DNA from: Desulfobacula sp.
Lineage (GTDB): Bacteria; Desulfobacterota; Desulfobacteria; Desulfobacterales; Desulfobacteraceae
NCBI RefSeq assembly: GCF_021107415.1
Contig: NZ_JAIOSW010000458.1
Span: 1-44,297, forward strand
Direction: 5' to 3'
DNA: 44,297 nucleotides
Position 1 is the first letter of the stretch. Each line of letters opens with the position of its first letter. Of the stretch, positions 32,771-41,322 are shown one piece after another. The notes below the pieces were generated by a model, which was not told the DNA's origin, ran no database searches, and worked only from the letters and a program-made list of their open reading frames with translations. The translations under genes and the position numbers were made by a program.

Positions 32771-33868
32771 ATGAATAATCAATTAGAAGAAAAAAAAGAA
32801 ATCTGGTTCATGAATTATATGAAGTTTTTTGGAGTTTTTTATTTATTAATATATCATTCTGCCATTAAACAATTAAATATTTTTGTAATATTATTTTTTC
32901 TCCAAATGTTCATATTTATTTCAGGATATTTCTACAAGGATAAATATACTCAGAATCCGGGTTTGTTTATTAAAAAGAGAATCCGATCATTATATCTGCC
33001 GTTTATTATATATTGTTCATTGTTTCTTTTTTTGAATAATTTTTTTGTTGACATCAAAGTATACAAGCCGGGTATGTTGTTGAACAATGAAATGATGTGG
33101 GATCAGTTTTTGTCTATTCTGAAATTGAGACCCAGGCAGCAGATGGCAGGAGCTATGTGGTTTGTCTCCTCGCTATTAATTACTTCCACACTGTTTTGTT
33201 TATTAAGTTTCATATTGAAATTCATTTCAAAAAAACAACGCACCTATTTACTCTTTTTTTGTATAGCGGCTATTTTCATGTCAGGCATTCATTTGTCTGT
33301 TTTAAAAATTCAGATTCATCCTTATATAGACATATCGTTTGTTTTATTAATATTTTTTTATGGCGGATATCTATTTAAGAAAAATGAAGATAAGATACCC
33401 ATCAACATTTATTTGGCAGTAACATCATTTTTAATGCTTCGTATATGCATGGAGTTTGGTTTTCCTCAAATTCCTGCAAGACGGTATATCAACCCGCCTT
33501 TTTTGTTAATGACCGGTTTTGCAGGCATATATTTAAATATTTACATTTCCAAAAAATTGGCTGAATTTAAAAAAATAAAATTACTAAACTATATCGGTCA
33601 AAATACCCTTGCCATTCTCGCTTTACACTTCCTGTCATTCAAAGTGATCAATTTACTGGCAATATACTGTTTCAACCTTCCCTTCGATCAACTGGCATCT
33701 TTTCCTATAATAAAGAGTACCAGTCAATATTGGCGGTGGTTGTATGTATTGGCAGGACTATCCATACCAGTAGTTTTAAAGTCAATTTTTAATTTGGCAT
33801 ATATAAGGGTTGTTAATATTAGAGGGCAGAGGATAGAGGATGTTGAAAACTATAACGAGTTCCAATAA
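32771..33868 (+). CDS. Acyltransferase family 3 membrane protein
   Basis: 365 residues with about ten hydrophobic segments. The N-terminus NYMKFFGVFYLLIYHSAIKQ carries the family's near-invariant His in TM1. FLQMFIFISGYFYK and FIKKRIRSLYLPF (the R-x-RR/L-P motif after TM2) follow, as in OafA/ExoZ/NodX-like enzymes. These move or transfer acyl groups to sugars at the inner membrane. It is a second acylation system beside the MBOAT pair. Its 3' end overlaps the next gene by 29 bp, so the two form an operon, probably driven from the promoter repeat at 32649. Confidence 0.85.
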   Translation: MNNQLEEKKEIWFMNYMKFFGVFYLLIYHSAIKQLNIFVILFFLQMFIFISGYFYKDKYTQNPGLFIKKRIRSLYLPFIIYCSLFLFLNNFFVDIKVYKPGMLLNNEMMWDQFLSILKLRPRQQMAGAMWFVSSLLITSTLFCLLSFILKFISKKQRTYLLFFCIAAIFMSGIHLSVLKIQIHPYIDISFVLLIFFYGGYLFKKNEDKIPINIYLAVTSFLMLRICMEFGFPQIPARRYINPPFLLMTGFAGIYLNIYISKKLAEFKKIKLLNYIGQNTLAILALHFLSFKVINLLAIYCFNLPFDQLASFPIIKSTSQYWRWLYVLAGLSIPVVLKSIFNLAYIRVVNIRGQRIEDVENYNEFQ

Positions 33869-36596
33869 AAAATATTATCTGATACCACTGGTATTTTTTT
33901 TAACAGTATTTTTCATCATTCCCTATGAATTGTATTATAATGCACGGGAATACTGGGAATGGAAAAAACAAATCCCTTTACAACTCAATGTGGTTGGTAT
34001 TTTTGCGTATGCAATCCTATTGATCTGTATTCGGATACTGTTCATTTTTTTCAATGAAAGAGTAGCCAAAATAGTTGCTTCTCTATTTTTGTTTGCAGGA
34101 ATTTTCATCCTTGTTGCTGATGTATTTGCCCCGTTGCAGACAAATCTGGCTACCGGTGAAAAACTGGTGAGCACGGAACCCCTTTTTTATACAATAATTG
34201 AAACGGTTTTTTTTGCAGCATTTTTACTCTTTTTTATAAAACAGTCAATAGAGTCATCCGCGCGAAAGGGCATATATGCACTGTTGGTCGTTGGTTTGAT
34301 TACATTTGCTTATTTTGGTCTCGTCATTTTTTCCGTAAAACCGGAAATAATTTTGCAAAAAACTCAAAAAGCATCATCAACCATAACAGGAAACGTATAT
34401 CATATTCTTCTTGATGAAATGCAAACCGATGCGGCTCAAATATATCTTGATGAAAATAATAATTCAGTTAAGTATGACGGATTTGTTTTGTATCCTAACA
34501 CTCTTGCAAATTATCTAAGTACGCATGCTTCTTTTCCCAGTTATATCACCGGCAGTTTTTTCAAAGGAGGCTCCTTTGAAACATGGTATAAGTCTGTATA
34601 TAAAGATAAAGGTCTTTTTAAGGCGTTGTATGAAAAGGGGTATCAAATAAGGCAATATGCATATTCAAATAATTGGCGCGTACCTTTTATAGAAGAGTTC
34701 CATACTTTAAATGATATTTATGAACAAGTCACTCAAATACAAAATAGGGAATATCAGGATTTTATTCAGATTCTGATTGCCAGATCCGTGCCGAATCTGT
34801 TTGCCAATGAAGCGCTGGCCATAGGAAAAAAAATCGGTTCCCGGGTGTATAATCAACTATTATCTGATTCCAAAGAAAAGACATCGGCCATCCCCATTGC
34901 CTATGAAGACGGTAAAGAACCATTTTCTTCAGTTCTGGCATTCAAGCATATGATTAGAACGGAAAAACAAAGACCGGCTAATGGGCAGTATATTTATTTT
35001 CATTCCGTATTGCCCCATCCACCTTATGTGTACGATGGAAATGGTCATTATAGTCTGGAATACAGGGATACCGGTACAAAGGGATATTATGGGCAGGTCA
35101 GATATGCGTTTAAACTTGTTGAGGAACTTATTGCTGAATTAAAGCGGCTTGGACGATACAATAATTCAACCATTATCGTGCATGCAGATACCGGACACAG
35201 CAAAGAAGGTTTCTTTTTTAAAGAGAACAATGTCGTTCACGGCACTCTTGAGAAAATTAAAGCCAATTCGGATCTTCCCCGCATGGGTGATTTTTTTAAA
35301 AGCCCGGAGGACATACCCGAAGAATTTTATAATTATCTGAAAGATCATATTCTATCTCGTACCCATGCCCTGCTGATGATTAAACCGGCTCAAAGTATCG
35401 GTAAATTGAAGATTTCAACATTGGAGACCCAGTTGATTGACTTGTATCCTTCACTTTCAGATCTTTTGGCCCTTCCCGGTATCGACTTTGAGAGGGTGGA
35501 AGGGATTTCAGTATACTCAAAGGTTTTTCCTGAAAAACGAGATGCTTCCTTTTTCTGGTTTCCAAGCAAAGAAATTGAACCGGATATCATAAAGCTGAAT
35601 ATTTCCAATTATAAAGATCTTAAAAATGCACTGGTTTCATTTGGCGGTAAAATAAATGAAAAAAAAGTCATAGCCTTTCCAAAAGATGGTGTGAGCGAGA
35701 AAGTCGGGTCAGAGAATGAAGGACGGCTTAAACTGGTCAATTTCAGTCATAAAGGAAAAATGGGAAAGGATAATAATTATCGATGGGCGGTTGGGAAGCA
35801 CGGACAGATAATTTTTACGGGACTGAGGCTTGACCAGGATTCGATGATGGAGTTTGGTTTTTCATTAAAGCCATTTCTGGTAAATGAAAATACTGAAATG
35901 ATAGTATCAACCTCTCTTTCTTCTGCCGGGGTTTTTCTTAAACCGGGTTTAAAAAAATATCAGATCTCTTTGAAATTTCCAGCTGACAAGGATCCTGTCA
36001 TCGGTATTGCTTATGCTGATGCACAGAGCCCTAAATCCCTTGGTATGGGAAGCGATGTGAGAGACCTTTCAGCCCTTTGGACTAAAATATCACTTCATTT
36101 TCCGGGAACAATCAAAGAAAATCAGAATACCGTTAAACCGGAAAAATTATTCTTAAAGGATGGCATTTTCTATGATCTGGGCTCTTTTGATGAAAAGGGG
36201 ATTTTGCTGCAGGGCTTCGGAGGTAAAGATAGTAATTCTAAAGGAACCTGGCGCTGGGCTGTTGGAAGGGAGAATAAAATGGTACTCCAGGGTTTAATTG
36301 TTAAAAAAGATACCCGGATTTCCATGGAGTTTAAATTGATGCCGTCCATCATTAATGAACAAAAAGAGATGATATTGAAAACAGATATTTCTGAAGTAAA
36401 GGTCTTGTTAAAACCCGGATTAAATAGTTACAATGCTATACTTACATTACCGAAAGGGCATGACCCAAAAATTCAAATTATCCATTCTGATGCTAAAAGT
36501 CCTCTTGAATTGGGAACAGGAACAGACATAAGACAGCTTGCTTCTTTATGGACTGAAATGACGATTGTTCCTGTTGGCTTCGAGGACAAGCTCTGA
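33840..36596 (+). CDS. Sulfatase/LTA-synthase-like membrane enzyme with a duplicated C-terminal module
   Basis: 918 residues. About five N-terminal TM segments (to residue 175) precede an alkaline-phosphatase-superfamily domain. LDEMQTDAAQ supplies a metal Asp (D192), YLSTHASFPSYITG a candidate nucleophile Thr228, and IVHADTGHS the Asp/His metal ligands (about 448-454). HSVLPHPPYVYDG is typical of LTA synthase/OpgB-like and sulfatase-like proteins. Such enzymes transfer phosphoglycerol, phosphoethanolamine or similar groups to surface glycans. The C-terminal third has two related modules of about 130 residues (about 628-757 and 770-915). Each contains a YRWAVGKHG/WRWAVGREN strand, a FLKPGL/LLKPGL segment and a DAQSPKSLG-GSDVR/DAKSPLELG-GTDIR end. 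They may bind glycan (inference). Confidence 0.8.
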   Translation: MLKTITSSNKKYYLIPLVFFLTVFFIIPYELYYNAREYWEWKKQIPLQLNVVGIFAYAILLICIRILFIFFNERVAKIVASLFLFAGIFILVADVFAPLQTNLATGEKLVSTEPLFYTIIETVFFAAFLLFFIKQSIESSARKGIYALLVVGLITFAYFGLVIFSVKPEIILQKTQKASSTITGNVYHILLDEMQTDAAQIYLDENNNSVKYDGFVLYPNTLANYLSTHASFPSYITGSFFKGGSFETWYKSVYKDKGLFKALYEKGYQIRQYAYSNNWRVPFIEEFHTLNDIYEQVTQIQNREYQDFIQILIARSVPNLFANEALAIGKKIGSRVYNQLLSDSKEKTSAIPIAYEDGKEPFSSVLAFKHMIRTEKQRPANGQYIYFHSVLPHPPYVYDGNGHYSLEYRDTGTKGYYGQVRYAFKLVEELIAELKRLGRYNNSTIIVHADTGHSKEGFFFKENNVVHGTLEKIKANSDLPRMGDFFKSPEDIPEEFYNYLKDHILSRTHALLMIKPAQSIGKLKISTLETQLIDLYPSLSDLLALPGIDFERVEGISVYSKVFPEKRDASFFWFPSKEIEPDIIKLNISNYKDLKNALVSFGGKINEKKVIAFPKDGVSEKVGSENEGRLKLVNFSHKGKMGKDNNYRWAVGKHGQIIFTGLRLDQDSMMEFGFSLKPFLVNENTEMIVSTSLSSAGVFLKPGLKKYQISLKFPADKDPVIGIAYADAQSPKSLGMGSDVRDLSALWTKISLHFPGTIKENQNTVKPEKLFLKDGIFYDLGSFDEKGILLQGFGGKDSNSKGTWRWAVGRENKMVLQGLIVKKDTRISMEFKLMPSIINEQKEMILKTDISEVKVLLKPGLNSYNAILTLPKGHDPKIQIIHSDAKSPLELGTGTDIRQLASLWTEMTIVPVGFEDKL

Positions 36597-36605
36597 CATC
36601 TGATC

Positions 36606-37982
36606 TTATTTTTTTTTGCAGAGAAACAAAATTCTTTTGTTTTGTAGAATTTTTTGATCACAAAATTCAAAATATTTGCCAAACCCTGACTTAAAGATGT
36701 CAAGAGTATAGGGAAGATGCTCCGGCCGGTTTTGAACCAGTTTTTTTATCATGGGGTCTTCGGGCGGCATGAATTCAACAACCAGATTTTCACACAGGGA
36801 GGCAAACCATCCCGCGATTCTCTCCAAAGGAATATTAGCTGAAAAAACAAGATGATGTATCAGGGCCAAAGCCAGCAAAAGGTCAGCCGGGCCTCTTTGA
36901 TTCAGGCTTAGCCGTTCTTTGTTTTCCCATCCCAAACCACCCGATGGATTTGCAAGATCCATGGTCAAAGGAATAATTCGTTTGCCGTTTTGTGTTTTTG
37001 TGATTTTTGTATAAATAAGTTCGGTACACGCGGGATCTCCGTCGATACTGATAACCCATGCGCCTTTTTCGGCGGCAATAAGTGAAAATTCACCGGTATT
37101 ACCACCAAGATCCCATACCATTGAAGGACTTAATTTTTTGATTGCAGTCCTTATATAATCGGCTTTTTCTTTGATATCATCAGTGTCATATGTTCGGATG
37201 TCGTCATAGCTGGCCCAGATTTTTGAGTTCTTTTTCCAGTTGATATTTGTTATGCATTTTTTTAAGGAGTTGATAATGCCTATCAATGACAATTCATTCA
37301 TGCTGGGCTTTTTGTGCTTTTTATCCAATAAAAGATCTTTTTTCTGATCCGCTTTTTTTTGAAACTGGGCATGCAGGGTTAAATGCATAAAAAGTCTGGG
37401 GGAAAATTTTTTATAAAAAGGAATCATTTTAACTGCAAGGTCAAGTGGAAACCCATCAATATAGTTGCGCCATAACCCCATTGTTCTAATATCACAATAA
37501 GCTGCGGTCGCAAGAGGTGCTAAAAAATGTGAACAAAACTGGCTGTAAGCCACCCAGGGACTTTGGGGCGGCTTTTCGCCAATGGATAACGTATCGATGA
37601 GCAAAAGGCCGGTATCACTATATTGAGTGTTGAAAACACTGGCATCCCTCAGCCAGAAACCCTTTGGGATAAGATATTCCATGATCTGAAGATGAAGCAA
37701 AGCAGCATCTTTGAGCATGGAAAATGACCATTCCCAAGGGTAGCTTATGAAGGGGAGCCTGGGATGTTCCAAACAAATTTCAGTAGCATCAGGTGCAAAT
37801 TCAAAATTGGCTTCAGTATGATTAATCATCATTTGTTTTTGAATTAAATCATCATAAATACTTTTTTCACTGGCCAAATGATAATCTTTTAACCCGGGTT
37901 GATAAATACAGCGGTAAATTTTTTTATTATAAATAAATACCTGTCCGGAAGGGTCTCTGAATGACCCGGTTTCTACTGCCAT
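36606..37982 (-). CDS. Class I SAM methyltransferase, NoeA-like
   Basis: 458 residues. The N-terminal 230 residues (IYQPGLKDYHLASEKSIYDDL, PWEWSFSMLKDAALLHLQIM, GFWLRDASVFNTQY, a LLIDTLSIGE segment) resemble the N-terminal part of nodulation protein NoeA-like methyltransferases. The C-terminal part has SAM motif I VWDLGGNTGEFS and the acidic strand VISIDGDPAC. NoeA-type proteins are associated with host-specific glycan (Nod factor) modification. Here a methyl group on the exported glycan or its lipid is plausible but unproven. It lies 15 bp after the small membrane protein gene on the same strand, and converges with the sulfatase-like gene with only 9 bp between the stops. Confidence 0.8.
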   Translation of the reverse strand: MAVETGSFRDPSGQVFIYNKKIYRCIYQPGLKDYHLASEKSIYDDLIQKQMMINHTEANFEFAPDATEICLEHPRLPFISYPWEWSFSMLKDAALLHLQIMEYLIPKGFWLRDASVFNTQYSDTGLLLIDTLSIGEKPPQSPWVAYSQFCSHFLAPLATAAYCDIRTMGLWRNYIDGFPLDLAVKMIPFYKKFSPRLFMHLTLHAQFQKKADQKKDLLLDKKHKKPSMNELSLIGIINSLKKCITNINWKKNSKIWASYDDIRTYDTDDIKEKADYIRTAIKKLSPSMVWDLGGNTGEFSLIAAEKGAWVISIDGDPACTELIYTKITKTQNGKRIIPLTMDLANPSGGLGWENKERLSLNQRGPADLLLALALIHHLVFSANIPLERIAGWFASLCENLVVEFMPPEDPMIKKLVQNRPEHLPYTLDIFKSGFGKYFEFCDQKILQNKRILFLCKKK

Positions 37983-37997
37983 TTATTTAAGCCTTTA

Positions 37998-38210
37998 TTA
38001 TTCGTTTTTTGAATTTTTTTTTGATCCGGTGAAAAATTCTTTGATTCTCTGCCAGAATATTCCAATAGCAGTTCCTATGAATAAAAAAGTTCCAAGAATT
38101 GCTTGCAGGATCATGCTTCCGGTTCCAGGGTCTAAATAGGCAAATGCAGTATCAATACAAATGAAAAACACACCGCCACCGATCATTAAATATATAAAAA
38201 ATTTTTTCAT
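37998..38210 (-). CDS. Small membrane protein with a YLDPGTGS motif
   Basis: 70 residues from ATG 38210. GGGAG sits five bases upstream; an in-frame ATG at 38222 would contain that ribosome-binding site inside the gene. The protein has an N-terminal signal or TM segment, then AYLDPGTGSMILQAILG, a second TM segment, and a basic tail (WQRIKEFFTGSKKNSK). Small proteins with the YLDPGTGS motif recur beside polysaccharide and sulfatase-type genes (recalled, not checked). Function unknown. It is the first gene of a minus-strand pair with the NoeA-like methyltransferase. Confidence 0.75.
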   Translation of the reverse strand: MKKFFIYLMIGGGVFFICIDTAFAYLDPGTGSMILQAILGTFLFIGTAIGIFWQRIKEFFTGSKKNSKNE

Positions 38211-38424
38211 AATTACTCCCATAACGAGTTTTAAAATTCATTGATCAGAAAATCCTGATTCTGATTAAGTGAGTTTATTGTGAATATTAAAATATTTGTT
38301 TTGTTAGTATCATAATAGATATCCACAATCAATCTGAGACTTTGTTTTTTTTATATTGGGATATATCAATAAATTGGAAAAAATTGTATGATATGGTTTA
38401 TGGATATAAAAAAGCGAGTGTGAA

Positions 38425-40302
38425 ATGAGAAAATGGTTAGTCATAATATTATTTTTTGTCAATACAGCCTGTTTGTATGCAGCGGATCAAAATCTGTTTT
38501 ATTATCATATTCCTGAACAAGGAGAGGCAGCCGGACCCGGTGTGTATCCAATCAAATTAGTAGAGGGCCTTTTTGAGAAGCCCATTGGATCGGAACTGAA
38601 CCTTGATATTATCGGTCATCTTGATTATGTCATTATTCATGACAATAAAATCATCCATAAAAACGGGGATATATCATGGTTCGGCTATTTGAAAGGCTTT
38701 CATAAGAGTTTCAGGGTCCATCTTATAAAGGGGAAAAATCTTATTCAAGGGCAGATTCAAACCCCTGAAGGCGTTTATAAGATAAGGAGTCAAAAAGCCT
38801 TTGTTTTTCTTGAAAGTATTGATGAAAAAGGTCTGATTAAGGCCCCGTCTATTCAGGAAGATTTTTTGGTCCCAGACCCTCCTGTCCTTGAAATGAGAGT
38901 AAAAAAAATAATAATTGCGGCAAGTGATGATGGCAGTATAACCACTATTGATATAATGATTTTATATGATCAGGATATGGTTGATAAATATCCCGGGTCA
39001 CAGCTTGAGACAAGGATTAATGAGCTTGTTGCACTTTCCAACCAGGCATGTACTGACAGTAATGTAACTATAAATTTTCGTCTGGTCTACTCAGGATTTG
39101 TAAATGAGTCAAATACGAGTTCAAATCATGATGCTCTATACAATATGACTGACGGAACAGGCAGCTTTTTCCTTGTACCATCGTTACGCAGCCGGTATGG
39201 TGCAGACCTTGTCATTTTTTTAAGGCCTTACAATAACTCATACCATACCAGCTGCGGTCTTGCCTGGCTTAATGGACTGAATGGCAGAGATATCTCCCTG
39301 GATTCTGATAATGGATATTGTGTGGTTTCAGAGGGACGAGATGGTTTATATTATTGTGATGATTATACCATGGTCCATGAAATGGGCCATAACATGGGGT
39401 GCTGTCATGACCGTGACCATACAAGCTCCCAGGGTGCATATCCATATTCCTATGGGCATGATGCAGCAGGCGTAAATGCATTTGGAACCATCATGAGCTA
39501 TGATGGGCCGACCCTGGGCTTTTTTTCAAATCCTGATATTACCAAATGCAATGGTTTACCCTGTGGTATTTCTATTACCCAGACTAATGCTGCAAATAAT
39601 GCACTTTCTTTGAACAATACAAGGCTTAGGGTGGCGGCTTTTGTGAAGGAGACTGATTCTTCAGATACTGTGAATATTACAGGCATAGATATCAGCACTA
39701 TGTCCGGACCTATGATTAATGATCCAATCATGGTGACGGTCAGTGCAAATAATCCTGGAAACCAGACGCTCTATTATAAATTTTATTACAGAGCAGGTTA
39801 TGGAACACCCAGTTACGACACGTCTCCCTGGATAGTCCTTCAGGATTACTCTACCAGTAATATGGCCAGCTTTACGTTTACACAGGCAGGCAGCTATAGC
39901 ATTGGGGTTCGGGTTGTTCTGGACCCAAATAATGAGCCTGTAGCGCTTCCCCTAATCGGTCAGACCATCACGGTTGGAGACCAAAGTGAGGTTTTTATCC
40001 GGAGCATGACCCATAACCTGTCAACAACAGCGACTACAAATGACACAGTGACGTTTAGTATGAGTGCATCAACTAAGGCAGGAGAAACGATTTATTATAA
40101 ATTTTTTTATCGCGCCAATTACGGAGTATCAAGTTATGATTCTACCCCATGGACTGTCATGCAGGACTATTCGACTGTAAATAGTTGTCAATACATTTTT
40201 CCCAGTGCAGGTGATTATATTATTGGTGTCCGTGCCGTTACAGATCCTTTCAATGAACCTGCTGCACTTCCCATCTCAGGCTTCGTCATCCATGTAGAAT
40301 GA
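38425..40302 (+). CDS. Secreted metzincin metalloprotease with two C-terminal repeats
   Basis: 625 residues, signal peptide MRKWLVIILFFVNTACLYA. After a propeptide-like region (about 20-170) comes a metzincin domain with zinc motif HEMGHNMGCCHD (H318, E319, H322, H328) and Met-turn TIMSYD (M357), as in reprolysin-like/M12 peptidases. Paired cysteines (for example GCCH, CNGLPC) suggest disulfides. Two C-terminal modules of about 100 residues (416-520, 523-624) share a YYKF-YRA-YG--SYD--PW-V-QDYS pattern and end in NEPVALP/NEPAALP. They are beta-sandwich-like and unrelated to the eight-copy domain. A secreted protease beside matrix genes could process surface proteins or feed on external protein. 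No close neighbour suggests its target. Confidence 0.88.
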   Translation: MRKWLVIILFFVNTACLYAADQNLFYYHIPEQGEAAGPGVYPIKLVEGLFEKPIGSELNLDIIGHLDYVIIHDNKIIHKNGDISWFGYLKGFHKSFRVHLIKGKNLIQGQIQTPEGVYKIRSQKAFVFLESIDEKGLIKAPSIQEDFLVPDPPVLEMRVKKIIIAASDDGSITTIDIMILYDQDMVDKYPGSQLETRINELVALSNQACTDSNVTINFRLVYSGFVNESNTSSNHDALYNMTDGTGSFFLVPSLRSRYGADLVIFLRPYNNSYHTSCGLAWLNGLNGRDISLDSDNGYCVVSEGRDGLYYCDDYTMVHEMGHNMGCCHDRDHTSSQGAYPYSYGHDAAGVNAFGTIMSYDGPTLGFFSNPDITKCNGLPCGISITQTNAANNALSLNNTRLRVAAFVKETDSSDTVNITGIDISTMSGPMINDPIMVTVSANNPGNQTLYYKFYYRAGYGTPSYDTSPWIVLQDYSTSNMASFTFTQAGSYSIGVRVVLDPNNEPVALPLIGQTITVGDQSEVFIRSMTHNLSTTATTNDTVTFSMSASTKAGETIYYKFFYRANYGVSSYDSTPWTVMQDYSTVNSCQYIFPSAGDYIIGVRAVTDPFNEPAALPISGFVIHVE

Positions 40303-40356
40303 TATTAAGGATTATTGGTTTGCAAAAAGCATATTATTTTTGTAATACATAAAATT

Positions 40357-41322
40357 ATGGATCACATATTAATTGCCATAATTCCCTTAATCCTTGGCGG
40401 CGGCGGGGCATGGTTTGTCTCAAAATACGGGATTAAACTGAGACTTATTGATGTGCCCAATGAAAGGAGCTCTCACACTAAAAGTGTTCCTAAAGGTGGT
40501 GGTATCGGGATACTTTTCACATTTGTTTTTTTTTCACTTTATCTTAATTTGCCATTTTTTTTCTGGCTGCCTGCGGTTATTGTGTCCTTGTTGAGTTTGC
40601 TGGGGGACAAAAATGAGCTTTCCGTTAAATCAAGGCTTTTTGTTCAGATAATCTGTTCTATTGCTGTTTTGTTTGAGGCATTGCATGTAAAAGACACCCA
40701 TTTCTATTTGTTATTGCCTTTTATGATATTGTATATTGCCGGAACCGCCAATATATATAATTTTATGGATGGCATAAACGGGATAGCCGGTATCACAGCT
40801 GTGATTGCTTTTATTTTTCTGGCTTATTATGCAGCTCTTATTGGTGCCCCAAAAGAGTATATCCTTTTGTGCTCAGCCATGGCTGTGTCCTGTTTTGCCT
40901 TTCTTTTTTTCAATATACCGACAGCAAAGGTGTTTATGGGGGATGTTGGAAGTGTTTTTATTGGATTTGTTTTTGCATCAATGGTAATCCTTTTGGCTAT
41001 GGATTTTACTGATTTTATCTGCATGTCAGGATTCCTTTTCCTTTTTTATTTTGATGAATTGACTGCAATGATTGTAAGGGTGGGCAAAAAAGAGAATCTG
41101 ACCAAACCTCACAGGAGACATCTTTATCAATTACTTGTGAATGAGATGGGACTGACCCACTGGAAAGTTTCTTTTGTATATGGTTTTATTCAGGTAATGG
41201 TTTGTTTGACAATTATCCGGCTCATTCCGGCCGGTATCGGGTTTGTACTTTTGTCCTTTGCCGTATATGGTCTTTTCTTTGCACTGTTTGCTGTCATAAT
41301 TCGAAATAAGGCTGTAATATAG
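40357..41322 (+). CDS. WecA/MraY-type undecaprenyl-phosphate sugar-1-phosphate transferase
   Basis: 321 residues from ATG 40357. The frame is open from TTG 40315, but the extra residues are atypical, and no good RBS marks either site. About ten hydrophobic segments. Family motifs: DVPNERSSHTKSVPKGGGI at the first cytoplasmic loop, NFMDGINGIAG (aspartates near 138), AKVFMGDVGS, and the basic HRRHLYQ loop. The enzyme transfers HexNAc-1-P (or a related sugar) from its UDP form to undecaprenyl phosphate, starting chain synthesis at the inner membrane. It is followed immediately by the FlaA1/CapD-type gene (stop TAG 41320-41322, ATG 41323), which may make its substrate. Confidence 0.9.
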   Translation: MDHILIAIIPLILGGGGAWFVSKYGIKLRLIDVPNERSSHTKSVPKGGGIGILFTFVFFSLYLNLPFFFWLPAVIVSLLSLLGDKNELSVKSRLFVQIICSIAVLFEALHVKDTHFYLLLPFMILYIAGTANIYNFMDGINGIAGITAVIAFIFLAYYAALIGAPKEYILLCSAMAVSCFAFLFFNIPTAKVFMGDVGSVFIGFVFASMVILLAMDFTDFICMSGFLFLFYFDELTAMIVRVGKKENLTKPHRRHLYQLLVNEMGLTHWKVSFVYGFIQVMVCLTIIRLIPAGIGFVLLSFAVYGLFFALFAVIIRNKAVI

